Shown piece by piece: positions 6,897-14,135 of a stretch of DNA of 16,939 nucleotides. A program made the position numbers and the translations under genes. This DNA comes from Prolixibacteraceae bacterium. GTDB lineage: Bacteria > Bacteroidota > Bacteroidia > Bacteroidales > Prolixibacteraceae. Position 1 is the first letter of the stretch, and each line of letters opens with the position of its first letter. The stretch lies in the NCBI GenBank assembly GCA_018399395.1, contig JAGYOI010000007.1:1-16939 (forward strand), written 5' to 3'. The notes beneath the pieces were generated by a model. It had not been told where the DNA came from. It made no database searches and saw only the letters and a program-made list of their open reading frames with translations.

Positions 6897-8315
6897 ATGT
6901 TCATTAAAAAATTCTTCAACATCAGCACAATTATTATTTTAGTATCGGCATTTTTGTCGTTTTATTCATGTAATCATTCAAAAGCCGATTCATCATTAGA
7001 TGCCAATCCCAACACCGTAAAAAACTACGAAAATTACTGCGCCGGGTGCCACGGTTTTCAGCTCGAAAAGTTTGAAAAAAAGGAATGGATGTATGGCAGT
7101 AACGATGACGATCTGATTGAATCAATTGTTGAAGGAAGACCTGAAATGGGCATGCCTGGCTTCAAAAAAACCTTTACCGAAGAGGAAGTTGTCGCCCTTG
7201 CTGAATATATTAAAGAAGGCATACCGGATGACCTGAAAGAAAATCCCGGTACTCAAAATAACATCCACAACACAGATGAATTGACCTATAGGGTTGATAC
7301 CATTGTAAGTGGACTTGAAGTTCCATGGGGAATGGAGTTTCTTCCCAATGGAGACATCCTTATTTCAGAACGTTCGGGCACCTTATACCGTTTTTCTGAT
7401 GATAAACTTTATAAAATATCAGGGTTGCCTGAGATATTTGTAAAAGGCCAGGGTGGCCTAATGGATATTAAACTTCACCCCGATTATGAAAACAACGGCT
7501 GGATTTATTTTTCTTTTTCTGCACCTGCCGACGAAAAAAATGAAGAAGGTGGCAATACCTCCATTATGCGTACCCGTTTAAAAAACGACTTACTGTACGA
7601 TACAGAGATTATTTTTAACGGCGAACCCGACACCAACAAATCGTATCACTTTGGATGCAAACTGGCATTTGATAATGACGATTACCTTTTCTTTGGCATC
7701 GGCGACCGCGGCCATCGTGAGTTTAACCCGCAAACCCTCACCAACCACAACGGTAAAATTCACCGCATACACGACGACGGAAGCATTCCTGAAGATAACC
7801 CGTTTGTTGACAACCCCGAAGCCATGCCGTCGATATACAGCTACGGGCACCGTAACCCGCAGGGTACCGATATCCACCCCGAAACCAACGAAGTGTGGAT
7901 TAGCGAACATGGTCCCAAGGGCGGTGACGAGCTTAACCTTATAAAACCCGGATTAAACTATGGCTGGCCGGTAATTTCATACGGCATTAATTACGACGGG
8001 ACAACCTTTACTGATATTACACATAAAGAAGGAATGGAGCAACCGGTAATTCACTGGACCCCATCAATTGCACCTTGCGGAATGATATTCGTAAGGGGTG
8101 ATAAATACCCGGGATGGGAAAACAATATTCTAATTGGCTCGCTTCGTTACCAATACCTCGAAAGAGTGGTTTTAGAGGGTGAAGAAGTTGTTCACCAGGA
8201 AAAACTTTTACAAGACATCGGACGTGTACGCAACGTGGTTCAGGATCCCGAAGGTTATGTTTATGTAGCTATTGAAACCCCGGGCAAAATCGTAAAACTC
8301 ATTCCTGTAGAATAA
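6897..8315 (+). CDS. Lipoprotein with cytochrome c and PQQ-dependent sugar dehydrogenase domains
   Basis: Predicted outer-surface or periplasmic lipoprotein, 472 residues. A signal peptide with lipobox SFYSC puts the lipidated cysteine at C25. A class I cytochrome c domain follows (about 40-112): heme motif CAGCH 48-52 and probable axial Met in MGMP (84-87). The rest is a glucose/sorbosone dehydrogenase beta-propeller (about 130-470): VPWGMEFLPNG, catalytic-His candidate H251 in HFG, GDRG, YGHRNPQG and EHGPKGGDELNLIKPGLNYGWP, all typical of soluble-GDH and YliI-type enzymes. It probably oxidises an aldose to the lactone with PQQ and passes electrons to the fused heme. C254 and C394 are the only cysteines besides the lipid and heme ones. 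A TTG 24 bases upstream is open, but the ATG at 6897 gives a normal signal peptide. The substrate is unknown. Confidence 0.93.
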   Translation: MFIKKFFNISTIIILVSAFLSFYSCNHSKADSSLDANPNTVKNYENYCAGCHGFQLEKFEKKEWMYGSNDDDLIESIVEGRPEMGMPGFKKTFTEEEVVALAEYIKEGIPDDLKENPGTQNNIHNTDELTYRVDTIVSGLEVPWGMEFLPNGDILISERSGTLYRFSDDKLYKISGLPEIFVKGQGGLMDIKLHPDYENNGWIYFSFSAPADEKNEEGGNTSIMRTRLKNDLLYDTEIIFNGEPDTNKSYHFGCKLAFDNDDYLFFGIGDRGHREFNPQTLTNHNGKIHRIHDDGSIPEDNPFVDNPEAMPSIYSYGHRNPQGTDIHPETNEVWISEHGPKGGDELNLIKPGLNYGWPVISYGINYDGTTFTDITHKEGMEQPVIHWTPSIAPCGMIFVRGDKYPGWENNILIGSLRYQYLERVVLEGEEVVHQEKLLQDIGRVRNVVQDPEGYVYVAIETPGKIVKLIPVE

Positions 8316-8330
8316 AACCACACAACACGT

Positions 8331-10337
8331 ATGCCTTTTTTCTTATTCTTATTTTTATTGTTCCCGTTGGTTATGCCTGCAAGCTCACCCGATTCGGTTA
8401 TAATGGAAGATATCAACGTAACCGCTACCGTTTACGATGGTGAACTTAGCAAAATCCCCGGCAGTATTTCGGTTTTAAGCACCGACAAGCTTGAACAATA
8501 CACCAACCTGTCAGTTCACAACACGCTGAACAGCATTCCGGGAGTGTACATGCACCACGGCACCTTTAGCACGAACCGTATTGTTATAAGGGGCATTGGC
8601 AGCCGCACGCCCTACGGGTCAAACAGGATAAAAGCGTACATCAACGACATTCCCATAACCAATGGCGACGGTGTTACTGTTGTTGAAGACATTGAATTTT
8701 CGAATATTGGCCGTATTGAGCTAATCAAAGGCCCGTCATCAGCCTTATACGGAGCCGGCCTTGGCGGCACCATTAAACTTTCGACTAAGAAAAACCCAAA
8801 CACAATAGAAACAGGTTTCCGCTATGGTTCTTTTAATACCCGAAAAACAGAAGCTTCGGCCAATTACAATTCTGAACAATTCAATATAAACACTTCATAT
8901 TTCAACACAAAATCCGACGGGTTTCGTCAGAACAATCATTATACCCGGCACAACGCCATCGTAAGCGGAAATAAAAAAATCAATAACTCAGACCTTTCGT
9001 TTACCGTTTTAGGCACCAGCCTTAACGCACAAATCCCCAGTTCACTCTCGCGTGAAACATTTACACAATCGCCCCAATCGGCAGCATCAAACTGGCTTGC
9101 GGTGGAAGGTTATGAACAATACGATAAAATAATTGCAGGCATAACGCTCAAAAACAACTTAGGTGAAAATACCACCCAGCGCACAACCCTGTTTGGCGGT
9201 TATCAGAACACATTTGAGCTACGTCCATTTAATAACTTATCGGAAGATATTGCAAATTACGGGCTGCGAAGTTTTTGGTTTTTCCACAAAGACAAATTTG
9301 AAATTATAACCGGAATAGAATTATTCAGCGAAAACTATAACTGGAAAACATTTAACGAAACACAAGAAAGTGTAAGCATTGTAAATAAAATAAATGAACA
9401 CCGGATGTATGGAAATATTTCCGGGCAGGTACATTATAACATCACATCCAGAGCTCGCTTTTCAGGAGCAATAAACCTGAATAAACTTTACTATGATTAT
9501 GCAGGGTTGGATAATGACCAGGGACAATATGGTTATCCGGTAATCATCTCACCCCGTATTGGATTAAGCTACAAACTCACAAGTTCAACAACAAGCTATT
9601 TATCGGCTGGTCATGGTTTTTCGGCTCCATCGTTGGAAGAAACCCTGCGCCCCAACGGGATGAAAAATGAAAACCTGAAGCCCGAACAAGGCTGGATGTA
9701 TGAAGCGGGAATACGTTGGCATTCAAATAATTCAAGAATTTTCATCGATGGTACAGCTTATTATATCGACTTAAATGACTTACTGGTTACAAAACGGATA
9801 TCTGAAGAAATATTCACAGGCATAAACGCTGGCAAAACCAGCCACAAGGGCTTTGAGCTTCAATCAAATGTTGTGATTTCTGACAACACAAAATTTCCGG
9901 GGAATTTGGAATGGCAACTTGCATTTTCTGCATCCGACAATACCTTTATTCAATTCAATGACGATGGTATAAATTACAACGGCAATAAACTTCCAGGTAT
10001 ACCAGCAATGAATATGCAGAACACACTCAACTGGTCACCATTTCAGCAAACATCATTGACCTTAAACCATTGGTTACATGGAAAAGAATACCTGGATGAC
10101 ACAAATGACCTGCAACACCCGCGATACAATATTTTCAGCTTTAACATCAAGCAACATTTAAATATTAACAAGAAGATCGCACTTGAACTAACGGCAGGCA
10201 TAAACAATATATTTGACCAACATTATGCATCAATGATCCTGGTTAATGCCCCATCGTATGGTGGTAGTGCACCACGATACTACTACCCCGGCAGGCCCCG
10301 TAACTTCTTTTTCTCACTTTTTTTCTATTTACAGTAA
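8331..10337 (+). CDS. TonB-dependent receptor, YncD/PqqU-like (candidate PQQ importer)
   Basis: Outer-membrane TonB-dependent receptor, 668 residues. Signal peptide about 1-17, plug about 24-155 (EDINVTATVY; RIELIKGPSSALYGAGLGGTI), then a beta-barrel ending in FFFSLFFYLQ with a terminal aromatic strand. There is no N-terminal carboxypeptidase-like domain, so it is not SusC-type. By recalled alignment it resembles E. coli YncD/PqqU: IRGIGSRTPYG matches IRGFGSRSTYG, DIPITNGDG matches GIPATMPDG, NKLPGIP matches NRMPGIA, and the end VNAPSYGGSAPRYYYPGRPRN matches VNESNGRYYEPSPGRN. It begins 15 bases after the PQQ-dehydrogenase gene, very likely the same transcript. The start is constrained: the previous stop is six codons upstream in frame with no other start between. 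The signal peptide lacks a Lys or Arg in its n-region. A siderophore or other ligand is the alternative. Confidence 0.9.
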   Translation: MPFFLFLFLLFPLVMPASSPDSVIMEDINVTATVYDGELSKIPGSISVLSTDKLEQYTNLSVHNTLNSIPGVYMHHGTFSTNRIVIRGIGSRTPYGSNRIKAYINDIPITNGDGVTVVEDIEFSNIGRIELIKGPSSALYGAGLGGTIKLSTKKNPNTIETGFRYGSFNTRKTEASANYNSEQFNINTSYFNTKSDGFRQNNHYTRHNAIVSGNKKINNSDLSFTVLGTSLNAQIPSSLSRETFTQSPQSAASNWLAVEGYEQYDKIIAGITLKNNLGENTTQRTTLFGGYQNTFELRPFNNLSEDIANYGLRSFWFFHKDKFEIITGIELFSENYNWKTFNETQESVSIVNKINEHRMYGNISGQVHYNITSRARFSGAINLNKLYYDYAGLDNDQGQYGYPVIISPRIGLSYKLTSSTTSYLSAGHGFSAPSLEETLRPNGMKNENLKPEQGWMYEAGIRWHSNNSRIFIDGTAYYIDLNDLLVTKRISEEIFTGINAGKTSHKGFELQSNVVISDNTKFPGNLEWQLAFSASDNTFIQFNDDGINYNGNKLPGIPAMNMQNTLNWSPFQQTSLTLNHWLHGKEYLDDTNDLQHPRYNIFSFNIKQHLNINKKIALELTAGINNIFDQHYASMILVNAPSYGGSAPRYYYPGRPRNFFFSLFFYLQ

Positions 10338-10401
10338 TATTAAAATGCTTTTTGATGATACATTGAAAACATGTAGTTTTGAAGTCATCAAACAAAAGCA
10401 T

Positions 10402-11556
10402 ATGGATTTCACATTTAGTAATACACCAAAAATTATCTTCGGAGAAGGCCGGCTTGAACAGATTACCAGTTACATTTCAAAATTTGGAAACAAAACCCTC
10501 GTCATAACCGGGAAATCATTTCCTGAAACAGGATACGGGCAGAAGTTTTTCAGCAAACTGAAAAAACACGATTTTTGTTACATCCACGAGGTCATCCATG
10601 GTGAACCAACACCCGATAACATTGACAACATAAAGAACAACAGCATCCGTTTATCGCCCAATGTTGTGGTAGCAATTGGCGGAGGAAGCATAATGGATGC
10701 CGGAAAAGCTGTATCGGCCATGTTGTGTGAAGACGGTCCAATAACTGATTTTCTTGAAGGTGTTGGAACCAAGCAGCCATCGGGCATTAAAGTACCGCTG
10801 ATTACTGTTCCCACAACATCGGGTACCGGAAGCGAAGCTACCAAAAATGCTGTAATTACACAATATGGCAAAAATGCCTTTAAAAAGTCGTTACGCCACG
10901 ACAATTTTGTGCCGGATATTGCGCTAATCGACCCGAATTTAACAATTACCTGCCCTCCGGAAGTCACAGCTTCATCTGGCATGGATGCATTCACCCAATT
11001 GTTCGAGTCGTACCTTTCAACCAACGCAAGTTCACTAACTAACGCACTTGCTTTTGACGGCATCAAACATATTTTTTCATCGCTGGAACAAGCTGTCACA
11101 AACGGTAACGACATTATCAGCCGTACAGGAATGAGCTATGCTGCACTGCTGTCGGGCATAACACTCGCCAATGCCGGTTTAGGTGTAATACATGGATTTG
11201 CCCAGCCATTGGGCAGCCTCTTCCCTATTCCCCATGGAGTAGTTTGCGCCAATCTAATGGGCCCTGCAAACCAAATTACAGTTGAAAAACTACGGTCAGA
11301 AAACGATACGGAAACACTAAAGAATTACGCCAATATTGCCCATCTTTTATATCCTGACATGGACGACAAGAAAGCAACAGATAAGTTATTACAATACATC
11401 AACCAACTCACCAAAAAATTCAACATACCCAAAATTTCATCTTTCGGGGTTAACAGCACCCACTACGATACCATTATAAATAGCACAGGCTTGAAAAACC
11501 ACCCGGTAAAGTTAAACCAGGATGAATTAAAGATGATTTTGGAGAATGCGGGGTAA
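10402..11556 (+). CDS. Iron-containing (group III) alcohol dehydrogenase
   Basis: Cytoplasmic NAD(P)-dependent dehydrogenase of the Fe-ADH/FucO family, 384 residues, the usual size. N-terminal MDFTFSNTPKIIFGEG supports the ATG at 10402. The frame stays open upstream into the receptor gene, and an ATG at 10345 would add 19 residues not typical of the family. Visible: nucleotide-binding GGGSIMDAGKA (93-103), TVPTTSGTGSEAT (136-148), metal ligands D195, H264 (GVIHGFAQ) and H278 (PIPHG). The fourth ligand, normally His in DALTH, is Q199 in DAFTQ. It follows the receptor by 64 bases (7 if the earlier ATG is used) and may share its transcript. Substrate is unknown; candidates include short alcohols, aldehydes or lactaldehyde. 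It converges on rlmI with only 9 bases between stop codons. Confidence 0.9.
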   Translation: MDFTFSNTPKIIFGEGRLEQITSYISKFGNKTLVITGKSFPETGYGQKFFSKLKKHDFCYIHEVIHGEPTPDNIDNIKNNSIRLSPNVVVAIGGGSIMDAGKAVSAMLCEDGPITDFLEGVGTKQPSGIKVPLITVPTTSGTGSEATKNAVITQYGKNAFKKSLRHDNFVPDIALIDPNLTITCPPEVTASSGMDAFTQLFESYLSTNASSLTNALAFDGIKHIFSSLEQAVTNGNDIISRTGMSYAALLSGITLANAGLGVIHGFAQPLGSLFPIPHGVVCANLMGPANQITVEKLRSENDTETLKNYANIAHLLYPDMDDKKATDKLLQYINQLTKKFNIPKISSFGVNSTHYDTIINSTGLKNHPVKLNQDELKMILENAG

Positions 11557-11565
11557 AACGAAATA

Positions 11566-12753
11566 TTATTCTACATAAAGCACCAAACCTTTAAGGTATT
11601 CGCCTTCGGGATGATAAATATTTACAGGATGGTCAACCGGTTGAGTTAGTTGATGAAGAATACGAACATTGCGCCCCGAAATGGCTGCTGCCGTGAATAC
11701 TGCTTCCCTGAATTTATCTTTGGTAACCACCTGCGAACAACTAAATGTAAAAACAATGCCACCCGGGCGTATTTGCTCAAATGCCCGCGTATTAATGCGC
11801 TTATACCCTTTCAAAGCCTGCCCTAACGAGCGCTGATGCTTTGCAAATGCCGGAGGGTCGAGCACTATTAAATCGTACTTGTCTTTGATATCTTTCATAA
11901 ACACGAATGCATCTTCAGCATAAGCCTCGTGCCGTTCATCTCCCTGAAAGTTCAATTCAACATTTTTTCGGGTCAGTTCAATAGCCTTTTCCGACGAATC
12001 GACCGAGTGTACAAGGTGCGCCCCGCCACGCATGGCATAAAATGAAAAACCACCGGTATAACAAAACATGTTCAGCACATCGCGACCTTTGGAATACTCC
12101 TGAAGCAGGCGCCGGTTTTCCCGCTGGTCGATAAAGAAACCGGTTTTCTGGCCTTCTACCCAATCAACGGTAAAAAAATTACCATATTCCGATACCACGT
12201 CGGGCTCTAACTGCCCGAGAATAAAACCATCTACTGGATTTACATCCGATTTATACGGGATGGTTTTTGCGCTTTTATCATAAACCGCTTTCAGTTCATC
12301 GCCCATCACATCTTTCAGGCATTGCGCCAACTGTTCGCGAATACGGTACATCCCTATCGAATGCATTTGCATGACAGCCGTCCCGTTATAAAAATCGATA
12401 ATCAAGCCGGGCATGCCGTCACCTTCGCCATGAACAAGCCGATAGACATTGGTTCCTGTAGTTTCAGGCTTTAGTAATTCTTTTCGCAACGATACTGCAT
12501 TTGTCAATTTATCAACCCAAAATGATTGATTGATTTCAGAATCGGCAAATGAAAAAACACGTACAGCAATTGAACCGATCTGATAATGCCCAATCGCCAA
12601 AAACTCGTGTTTGTTCGATAACACCTCAACCACATCGCCTTCGTTTACAGCTCCCCGGATTTCTTTTATGGCACCTGAAAACACCCAGGGATGAAAGCGT
12701 TTTAGAGATTGGTCTTTCCCCGATTTAAGTATAATTTGTGAATACTTTTCCAT
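11566..12753 (-). CDS. rlmI: 23S rRNA (cytosine-C5) methyltransferase RlmI
   Basis: SAM-dependent m5C methyltransferase; the E. coli enzyme modifies C1962 of 23S rRNA. Its 395 residues match the E. coli size (396). An N-terminal PUA RNA-binding domain (about 1-75, HPWVFSGAI) is followed by a central region and a Rossmann methyltransferase domain: SAM motif NMFCYTGGFS (228-237), acidic VDSSEKAIELTRKNVELN, motif IV DPPAFAK (299-305), and motif VI FSCS with catalytic C339. The C-terminal DHPVNIYHPEGEYLKG is shared with E. coli RlmI. It lies 9 bases downstream of the exonuclease gene, last in a three-gene operon. No terminator is visible before the convergent Fe-ADH gene. Confidence 0.95.
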   Translation of the reverse strand: MEKYSQIILKSGKDQSLKRFHPWVFSGAIKEIRGAVNEGDVVEVLSNKHEFLAIGHYQIGSIAVRVFSFADSEINQSFWVDKLTNAVSLRKELLKPETTGTNVYRLVHGEGDGMPGLIIDFYNGTAVMQMHSIGMYRIREQLAQCLKDVMGDELKAVYDKSAKTIPYKSDVNPVDGFILGQLEPDVVSEYGNFFTVDWVEGQKTGFFIDQRENRRLLQEYSKGRDVLNMFCYTGGFSFYAMRGGAHLVHSVDSSEKAIELTRKNVELNFQGDERHEAYAEDAFVFMKDIKDKYDLIVLDPPAFAKHQRSLGQALKGYKRINTRAFEQIRPGGIVFTFSCSQVVTKDKFREAVFTAAAISGRNVRILHQLTQPVDHPVNIYHPEGEYLKGLVLYVE

Positions 12754-12762
12754 GTAGATTTT

Positions 12763-13359
12763 TTATGGCACAACAATCGCATCGCGATGGTTCATGAAAT
12801 GCTCGTAAATTTTAAATGATATCCAGGCATCGGTTGCTGCATAACGTTGCTGAGCTTCGGTAAGCTCGTTTGACTCCCAGTTTGACAACTGTTGTGCTTT
12901 CGAAATCTTTATACCAAGCACAATCCCGGCCATTTTTTTCAAACTGAAATTTTTCAACCCAATTTTCACGGCTTCATCCTGCAACTCGAAAAAACCACCG
13001 TCTTTGAAATATCGCTTTTCCTGCAATGCTTTTATATCGTCGCGAATGGCAGCCCCTGCCTTTACGATGTTTGGATCAGACAATAACTTCAATAAGGAGT
13101 TGGGCATTTCAAAATGCTTCAACCTGAATAAAAATGCTTTATCATCGGTAGATAACTGCAGCAAGGCAACTTTATTTATTTGTCCTTTTTTAAACGAAGG
13201 CTTGGTTTCGGTGTCGAAACCTAAAAACGGGAATTGCGACAAGAAAGCCACCGCCTTTTTGGCATCGCTTTTATTTGTCACCACAACCACCTCTCCGTCA
13301 AATTGTTTTTTGGGTAGCTCCTGAAGTTCTTCTTTTGTAATTGACTCTTTATAGGTCAT
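12763..13359 (-). CDS. Stand-alone WRN/RNase D-like 3'-5' exonuclease (DEDDy)
   Basis: A 198-residue protein consisting almost entirely of a DEDDy 3'-5' exonuclease domain. Motifs are complete: ExoI GFDTETKP with D49 and E51, ExoII AGAAIRDDIKAL with D108, and ExoIII YAATDAW with Y173 and D177. The stretch SNWESNELTEAQQRYAATDAW closely resembles the Werner-syndrome exonuclease. There are no HRDC or polymerase domains, so it is neither a full RNase D nor Pol I. Substrate could be structured RNA or DNA; the operon with an rRNA methyltransferase leans toward RNA. Its ATG abuts the stop of the DUF5063 gene with no gap (TAAATG), implying translational coupling. Confidence 0.92.
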   Translation of the reverse strand: MTYKESITKEELQELPKKQFDGEVVVVTNKSDAKKAVAFLSQFPFLGFDTETKPSFKKGQINKVALLQLSTDDKAFLFRLKHFEMPNSLLKLLSDPNIVKAGAAIRDDIKALQEKRYFKDGGFFELQDEAVKIGLKNFSLKKMAGIVLGIKISKAQQLSNWESNELTEAQQRYAATDAWISFKIYEHFMNHRDAIVVP

Positions 13360-13998
13360 TTATATCTCGTCGTCTGAATAGTTATTAAAATGCTTATTAA
13401 CCCAGCTATCCTCTTTATGAGGTGTAACTTCATCTCCGGGAGATGAAAATACTTCCGGCTCATCTTCGTCAATGTTGTCGTCAGAATAAACCACATGATG
13501 AACCGCCCGCAAACTGTTAACAAGCCTTTGTCCCCAGTATTCTTTGAAATTTTTCCGGCATTCCCATATCGAGTCGGTCATAATTTCTGTTGTCCCGATA
13601 CGATATGCCATTAAAAAATCTTTCAAATCCTGGTAAATATCACAAATATCTTCTGCAATGCTGGCTTCAACAGCACCTTCGCTAAACTGCATGTCGGCAT
13701 CAAACACCTCCTGGTAGCTATCGAATCGGGCCAGTTTTTCGCTTATTTTCTGCATCAAGAAGCTGTAATCAACTTCGGTCACAAATTTAGCCGGTGTCTC
13801 AACATTTTCATCTTCAACTTCGGGTAACATTGAGGCTTTGAGGTATAGCAATGGAAGTATTTTTTGTACCTTTTCAACAAATTCGCCACGCTTCATAGAA
13901 GCATGGTTCTCAATAAAAGCACAATACTCGTTGGCCACCGTTACAAACTCGATCACATCTTTTGAATACGCAATATGCTCAAAATCATCTTCTGACAT
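13360..13998 (-). CDS. DUF5063 domain-containing protein, unknown function
   Basis: A 212-residue soluble acidic protein that I recognise as a DUF5063 family member, common in Bacteroidota and of unknown function. It is mostly alpha-helical in appearance: VIEFVTVANEYCAFIE, helices through KVQKILPLLYLKASML, and a C-terminal half with WECRKNFKEYWGQRLVNSLRAVHHV. A low-complexity acidic tail follows (DDNIDEDEPEV...NNYSDDEI). No catalytic motif, signal peptide or membrane segment is visible. A GTG at 14019 is open in frame, but the ATG at 13998 (MSEDDFEHIAYSK) is preferred: the GTG lies within the probable -7 promoter box. It is first gene of an operon with the exonuclease and rlmI, an arrangement I recall as recurrent in the phylum, suggesting a role linked to RNA or ribosome metabolism. 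Confidence 0.85.
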   Translation of the reverse strand: MSEDDFEHIAYSKDVIEFVTVANEYCAFIENHASMKRGEFVEKVQKILPLLYLKASMLPEVEDENVETPAKFVTEVDYSFLMQKISEKLARFDSYQEVFDADMQFSEGAVEASIAEDICDIYQDLKDFLMAYRIGTTEIMTDSIWECRKNFKEYWGQRLVNSLRAVHHVVYSDDNIDEDEPEVFSSPGDEVTPHKEDSWVNKHFNNYSDDEI

Positions 13999-14018
13999 AA
14001 CAAACTCTTTTGAAACCA

Positions 14019-14026
14019 CAAAAATA
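14019..14026 (-). promoter_or_regulatory. Probable -7 box of the DUF5063-exonuclease-rlmI operon
   Basis: TATTTTTG on the - strand is a perfect TAnnTTTG, about 20 bases upstream of the ATG at 13998. No good TTTG is seen at the -33 position, so the call rests on the -7 box alone. Confidence 0.4.
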
Positions 14027-14135
14027 CAAGAAAAATAGGTTCTTAGGTGATGTTATGGAATTATTTATTGAAAATTCATTGTCAAATTAATTTTATAACT
14101 GAATGCTTTTTTACTATTTTGGTAGGCAGATAAAC

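Noticed and set aside
10253..10278. Hairpin ATCGT-AT-GGTG / CACC-ACGAT inside the end of the receptor gene
   Set aside because: It lies in coding sequence at a conserved motif, has a bulge, and has no T-run; probably incidental.
10246..10401. Upstream extension of the Fe-ADH frame into the receptor gene
   Set aside because: This part is an out-of-frame reading of the receptor's C-terminus; family members start at MDFTF.
10578..11114. Long open frame antisense to the Fe-ADH gene (178 codons)
   Set aside because: It is the complement of a well-supported gene, with no recognisable domain and no start context.
13999..14019. GTG start for the DUF5063 gene
   Set aside because: It overlaps a perfect TAnnTTTG box, and the ATG at 13998 gives the family-like N-terminus.
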